A stretch of 8,666 nt of DNA from an uncultured Faecalibacterium sp. (lineage in GTDB: Bacteria > Bacillota > Clostridia > Oscillospirales > Ruminococcaceae): NCBI GenBank assembly GCA_900551435.1, contig URVW01000079.1:1-8666 (forward strand), written 5' to 3'. Under the pieces are notes generated by a model. It had not been told where the DNA came from and made no database searches. It was given only the letters and a program-made list of their open reading frames with translations. Below are positions 5,704-8,666 of the stretch, in pieces. Position 1 is the first letter of the stretch; the number at the start of each line of letters is the position of its first letter. The position numbers were made by a program, and so were the translations under genes.

Positions 5704-6677
5704 CCGTGATACTTCCTTTCGTAGGGCGCCCATGTCCGCTCGCTGATGATGTAGCGGGGGCGGGCTTTGGTTTCCATATAAATTTTGCCGATATATTCGC
5801 CGATGACGCCAAGGCAGATGAGCTGGACGCCGCCCATGAAGCAGACGATGCAAATGGTGGAGGCCCAGCCGGCCACGACGCTGCCCATCAACGCCTGTAC
5901 GATGGCCCAGATGACGCCGATGAAGCTGATGATGCTGACAACGATGCCCGCGCCGGTGATGAGCCGGATGGGCTTGTTGGACAGGCTCGTGATGCCGTCG
6001 AAGGCCAGCGCCAGCATCTTGCTCAGAGGATAGTGGCTCTCACCGGCCAGACGCTCATGCCGCTCGTAGCTGACGGTCGCGCTCGGGAAACCCACCAGCG
6101 GGACCATGCCGCGCAGGAAGATGTTGACTTCCTTGTAATCCGCGAAGCTGTCCAGCACCCGGGCGCTGATGAGCCGGTAGTCGGCGTGGTTGAACACGAT
6201 GTCTGCGCCCAGCGCGTTCATCAGATGGTAGAACCCCTCAGCGGTGAACCGCTTGAAGAAGGTGTCGGTGTCGCGGCGGCTCCGGACGCCGTAGACGACC
6301 TCGGCCCCGTCCAGATATTTCTGCACCATCTCGTCCATGGCGTTGATGTCATCCTGACCGTCGCAGTCGATGGAGATAGTGATGTCGCAGTCGTTGGCGC
6401 GGGCTTCCATCAGACCGGCCAGAACGGCGTTCTGGTGGCCGCGGTTCCGGCTCTGGGAGATGCCGATGAAGTGTTCATCCTCCCGCGCGAACTGGCAGAT
6501 GAGGTCCCAAGTGGCATCCCGGGAGCCGTCGTTGACGAACAGCACCCGGCTCTTGTCGCTGACCAGCCCCTTCGCGGCCAGCGACTGGACCTTTTCCAGA
6601 AACATGGGGGCTGTGATGGGCAGGACCTTTTCCTCGTTGTAGCAGGGAATAACGATCCAGAGAATGGGTTTGGACAT
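5700..6677 (-). CDS. GT2 family glycosyltransferase, polyprenyl-phosphate type (GtrB/DPM1-like) with two C-terminal membrane helices
   Basis: This 325-residue enzyme probably moves a sugar from a nucleotide donor to undecaprenyl phosphate on the inner face of the membrane. The GT-A domain fills residues 5-230: VIPCYNEE (9-16) for nucleotide binding, VNDGSRDAT (48-56), and a DxD-type motif DCDGQDD (104-110) for the metal, where most relatives read DADLQDP. Two hydrophobic helices follow at about 238-264 and 270-294, then the GEYIGKIYMETKARPRY tail typical of GtrB, YkcC and CsbB relatives. It lies 15 bases after the regulator stop, with AGAGGT as ribosome site, and overlaps the flavin reductase start. 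Likely roles are decoration of teichoic acid or another surface polymer; the sugar cannot be inferred. No flippase gene is adjacent. Confidence 0.92.
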   Translation of the reverse strand: MSKPILWIVIPCYNEEKVLPITAPMFLEKVQSLAAKGLVSDKSRVLFVNDGSRDATWDLICQFAREDEHFIGISQSRNRGHQNAVLAGLMEARANDCDITISIDCDGQDDINAMDEMVQKYLDGAEVVYGVRSRRDTDTFFKRFTAEGFYHLMNALGADIVFNHADYRLISARVLDSFADYKEVNIFLRGMVPLVGFPSATVSYERHERLAGESHYPLSKMLALAFDGITSLSNKPIRLITGAGIVVSIISFIGVIWAIVQALMGSVVAGWASTICIVCFMGGVQLICLGVIGEYIGKIYMETKARPRYIISERTWAPYERKYHG

Positions 6678-6692
6678 GAAGTGATACCTCTT

Positions 6693-7373
6693 TTATAAAA
6701 TCATCTGCCGCAGAGCGTCCGGCTGCAGCAGTTTGAAGCTGGAGCGGTAAGTGTCCAGAAGGCCGTCCCGCTGCATCAAGCTCAGCTCCCGCGAGAGGGC
6801 GCTGCGGTCGCAGTTGAGGTAATCGGCCAGCTGGATGCGCGAGAATGGGATGGTGAACGTCATGCTGCCTTGCTGCTCGGCTTCGTTGAGCAGATAGGCG
6901 CAGACCTTGGCCCGCAGACTTTTCAGGACCAGAAGGTCCACCCGGCGGGAGAGCAGGAAATATTTGTCACTGATGGTCCGCACGAGATTCTGCAGCAGCT
7001 TCTGGTGGGCGGGCGAGCTGTCCGGCAGGAGCAGCCGCTCATAGGGAAAGAGCAGCACCTCACAGCTGGACGATGCCACCACGGTAACGGGGCTGTCCAA
7101 GCTGGAACCGCCCAGCACATCGCCGAACACCCCGCCCGGGCCCATCCGCGTGATGGGGATGCGCGCGCCGCCGGGTGCGGGGCGGTAGGCTTCGATGCCG
7201 CCGGACAGCACGACGCCGACCCGGCGGTTGGGTGCGCCGGCCAGAACAAGGGCTTCGCCCCGGCCATAGGTCCGGATGACGGCCCCCAGTTCCCCTAAAA
7301 GCGCCCGAAGCGAATCGGCATCGATGCCCGTGAAAAGAGAAGTCGATTGTAACAGTGGCAGGTAACTTTCCAT
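6693..7373 (-). CDS. Crp/Fnr family transcriptional regulator
   Basis: This 226-residue cytoplasmic regulator has an N-terminal cyclic-nucleotide-binding fold (about residues 8-125), a dimer helix (about 126-150) and a C-terminal Crp-type winged helix-turn-helix (about 151-220; FSRIQLADYLNCDRSALSRE at 177-196 is the recognition region). The phosphate-binding cassette is degenerate. GDVLGGSSLDSPVTVVA (84-100) lacks the Glu and the Arg that hold cAMP in Crp, and there is no N-terminal Fnr cysteine cluster, so the signal is unknown. The start at 7373 fits the family's usual length; its ribosome site is weak (GGAA) and sits just after a leader hairpin. An open frame reaching 7712 overlaps the divergent gene and is not credible. 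It heads the operon with the glycosyltransferase and flavin reductase and may act at the dyads in its own promoter region. Confidence 0.92.
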   Translation of the reverse strand: MESYLPLLQSTSLFTGIDADSLRALLGELGAVIRTYGRGEALVLAGAPNRRVGVVLSGGIEAYRPAPGGARIPITRMGPGGVFGDVLGGSSLDSPVTVVASSSCEVLLFPYERLLLPDSSPAHQKLLQNLVRTISDKYFLLSRRVDLLVLKSLRAKVCAYLLNEAEQQGSMTFTIPFSRIQLADYLNCDRSALSRELSLMQRDGLLDTYRSSFKLLQPDALRQMIL

Positions 7374-7446
7374 AGCAATTCCGTGAGGTTTTCCCCGGGC
7401 CCTCACCGCCCCTCTGCAATTCCGTTGCGCCCGCAACGGTATTTTT
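7374..7446 (-). promoter_or_regulatory. Structured leader of the regulator mRNA with a repeated 10-mer
   Basis: The predicted leader of about 73 nt holds two hairpins: 7422-7428/7433-7439 (CCGTTGC/GCAACGG) and 7383-7388/7401-7406 (GTGAGG/CCTCAC). Each runs into the same 10-mer, ACGGAATTGC on the - strand (7425-7416 and 7384-7375). The second copy sits directly before the start codon, where a ribosome site would be expected. A translational control role is inferred. Confidence 0.4.
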
Positions 7447-7452
7447 GGCTCT

Positions 7453-7481
7453 ATTATAGTAAACTTGGACCCGTAAAGCAA
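7453..7481 (-). promoter_or_regulatory. Promoter of the regulator-glycosyltransferase-flavin reductase operon
   Basis: On the - strand TTGCTT (7481-7476), a 17-base spacer and a perfect TATAAT (7458-7453) give a start near 7446. The -35 lies inside the left arm of the dyad at 7478-7501, so a protein bound there would block or modulate RNA polymerase. Confidence 0.75.
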
Positions 7482-7501
7482 ATGTTTTTCAAAAAATTTG
7501 C
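7478..7501. promoter_or_regulatory. 24-bp near-perfect dyad, candidate operator
   Basis: GCAAAT (7478-7483) and ATTTGC (7496-7501) flank a T5/A5 core; all positions pair symmetrically except one inner pair and the central one. It overlaps the -35 of the - strand operon and lies upstream of the + strand lipoprotein gene. The family of the adjacent regulator binds dyads of about this size, so it is a plausible target, but the sequence is not the Crp or Fnr consensus. Confidence 0.5.
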
Positions 7502-7503
7502 AA

Positions 7504-7526
7504 TTTTGTTCACCTTTGGAACAAAA
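7504..7526. promoter_or_regulatory. 23-bp dyad TTTTGTTC-N7-GAACAAAA, candidate operator
   Basis: Eight-base perfect arms (7504-7511 and 7519-7526) around ACCTTTG. It ends five bases before the Shine-Dalgarno of the lipoprotein gene, a position suited to repression of that gene or to an mRNA stem near the ribosome site. No clear -35/-10 pair for the + strand was found here. Confidence 0.5.
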
Positions 7527-7548
7527 AGAGAGGAAGGAATCCATTACT

Positions 7549-8580
7549 ATGATGAAAAAACTGACATCTCTGTTGTTGTCGGTGGTGCTTCTGGTCAGTC
7601 TGCTGGCTTGCGGCGCATCGGCAAAGACGAACACGACCGTCCGCGTGGCGGGCCTGAAGGGACCCACCACCATGGGTCTGGTCAACCTGCTGGCCATGGA
7701 AAAGAACGGCACGGCTTCCCAGAACTACGACCTGCAGCTCTACGGCGCGGCCGATGAAGTGGTCCCTAAGCTCATCAAGGGCGAAGTGGACATCGCCGCC
7801 ATCCCGGCAAACCTTGCCGCAACGCTGTATCAGAAAACCAACGGCGGCATTCAGGTCATGGCCGTCAACACACTGGGCGTGCTGTACGTTGTGGAAAAGG
7901 GTGACACCGTTCACAGCTTTGCAGACCTGAAGGGCCGCACCATCCTCTCCACCGGCAAGGGCACGACGCCGGAGTACGTTCTGCGCTATCTGCTGAAGAA
8001 GAACGGTCTGGACCCCGACAAGGACGTGAAGATCGAGTATTACAGCGAGGCTTCGGAGGTCACGGCTCAGATGGCCGCCACCAAGAAGGACGCCATTGCC
8101 GTTCTGCCCCAGCCCTACGTCACCGCCGCCCAGATGAAGGACAGCGACCTGCGCGTGGTGCTGGATCTGACCAAGGAGTGGAACAAGGTCTGTGACACCC
8201 AGCTCATCACCGGCGTCACCGTGGTCCGCACCGCCTATGCAGAGGACCACCCGGAAGAGGTCATCGCTTTCCTGAAGGATTACCAGAAGAGCGTGGAAGC
8301 CGCCAACAGTGACATCGACGGGACCGCAGCGCTCTGCGAGGAAGTCGGCGTCGTGGCAAAGACCGCTATCGCCAAGAAGGCTCTGCCCAAGTGCAACATC
8401 GTCTACCGCATCGGCGACGAGATGAAGGCAGACGTCAACGCTTATCTGCAGGTGCTGTATGATGCATCTCCCGCCGCTGTGGGCGGCAAGCTGCCGGACG
8501 GCAATTTCTACTACACAGAAGCCACCGTGGCAAAGCGGGTGCAGAAGGCGTTCCAGCGTCTGGTGAACTCGCTGAAGTAA
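7549..8580 (+). CDS. ABC transporter substrate-binding lipoprotein, NitT/TauT (NMT1/SsuA-like) family
   Basis: This is the extracellular solute receptor of an ABC importer, 343 residues. The N-terminus is a lipoprotein signal: MMKK, a hydrophobic stretch (5-20) and lipobox LLAC with Cys21 as the lipidated residue. The mature part has the periplasmic-binding fold of the NMT1/TauA group. VRVAGLKGPTTMGLVNL starts lobe 1, VPKLIKGEVDIAAIPANLAA is the typical scan motif, FADLKGRTILSTGKGTTPEYVLRYLL leads into lobe 2, and IAVLPQPYVTAAQM returns. Relatives carry taurine, sulfonates, nitrate, pyrimidine precursors or cations; the ligand cannot be read. AGGAAGGA (7531-7538) lies ten bases before the first of two adjacent ATGs (7549, 7552), so 7549 is preferred. 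No permease or ATPase follows within the window, and it is divergent from the Crp/Fnr regulator. Confidence 0.9.
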   Translation: MMKKLTSLLLSVVLLVSLLACGASAKTNTTVRVAGLKGPTTMGLVNLLAMEKNGTASQNYDLQLYGAADEVVPKLIKGEVDIAAIPANLAATLYQKTNGGIQVMAVNTLGVLYVVEKGDTVHSFADLKGRTILSTGKGTTPEYVLRYLLKKNGLDPDKDVKIEYYSEASEVTAQMAATKKDAIAVLPQPYVTAAQMKDSDLRVVLDLTKEWNKVCDTQLITGVTVVRTAYAEDHPEEVIAFLKDYQKSVEAANSDIDGTAALCEEVGVVAKTAIAKKALPKCNIVYRIGDEMKADVNAYLQVLYDASPAAVGGKLPDGNFYYTEATVAKRVQKAFQRLVNSLK

Positions 8581-8609
8581 TCAGAAAATAAAACGAAGGC
8601 TGCTGCAAT

Positions 8610-8666
8610 ATGAACCTCTCAGTCTCGCATTCGCTCGACAGCTCTCCTAGTAGGAGAGCCTCTGGC
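8610..8666. repeat. Fragment of a dispersed intergenic palindromic repeat, runs off the window
   Basis: Starting around 8610, AACCTCTCAGTCTCGC leads to a small stem (GTC..GC/GC..GAC, 8621-8638), then a perfect dyad GCTCTCCTA-G-TAGGAGAGC (8641-8659) and CCTCTGGC. From memory, this arrangement resembles the short repeats scattered between genes in Faecalibacterium-type genomes. The ATG at its left edge opens a spurious small frame. The right end is outside the window. Confidence 0.6.

Noticed and set aside
5706..6698. 330-codon + strand open frame opposite the glycosyltransferase
   Set aside because: Composition is Ala/Asp/Val-rich low complexity typical of antisense translation, and the - strand gene carries clear GT2 motifs.
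7374..7712. Longer N-terminus for the Crp/Fnr regulator
   Set aside because: The extension overlaps the divergent lipoprotein gene and crosses the operon promoter; the family length fits a start at 7373.
1..8666. CRISPR array, tRNA, insertion sequence or phage attachment site
   Set aside because: No regularly spaced repeats, tRNA-like cloverleaf, transposase frame or integrase was seen on either strand.

Overview
The window reads as a chromosomal segment of a GC-rich gut Firmicute of the Faecalibacterium / Subdoligranulum / Gemmiger group (Oscillospiraceae). This is inferred from base composition, Shine-Dalgarno use, the protein families, and a repeat fragment at the right edge that resembles the dispersed intergenic repeats of those genomes. 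No species can be fixed from the sequence alone.

Left part (1-3750, + strand) is a methionine locus. It holds the 3' end of metN and all of metI (methionine ABC importer, ATGA overlap). A 367-base non-coding stretch follows, then metY (O-acetylhomoserine sulfhydrylase) and metA (homoserine O-acetyltransferase, with the acetyl-specifying Glu111), 12 bases apart. A terminator closes the run. Import, homoserine activation and direct sulfhydrylation to homocysteine are therefore encoded together. The non-coding stretch is not empty. It holds a roughly 235-nt structured RNA with a 24-pair closing helix, three inner hairpins and an internal pseudoknot, followed by a hairpin whose loop can pair upstream just before the metY ribosome binding site.

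Middle part (3750-5150) has a P1-family (DmpA-type) Ntn-hydrolase, a perfect 17-bp palindrome, and a compact locus built like a type I toxin-antitoxin. This locus has a 19-residue hydrophobic/cationic peptide gene with an occluded ribosome binding site, long 5'-3' pairing in its mRNA, its own promoter and terminator, and an oppositely directed promoter and terminator defining an antisense RNA of about 90 nt. I regard this as the most interesting item.

Right part (5125-7460, - strand) is a three-gene operon: a Crp/Fnr-type regulator, a polyprenyl-phosphate-type GT2 glycosyltransferase with two C-terminal membrane helices, and a flavin reductase coupled by an ATGA overlap. It has a clear promoter (TTGCTT-17-TATAAT). 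Divergent from it on the + strand is a NitT/TauT-type substrate-binding lipoprotein. The intergenic space holds two dyads that could be operators for the regulator. The window ends inside an intergenic repeat.
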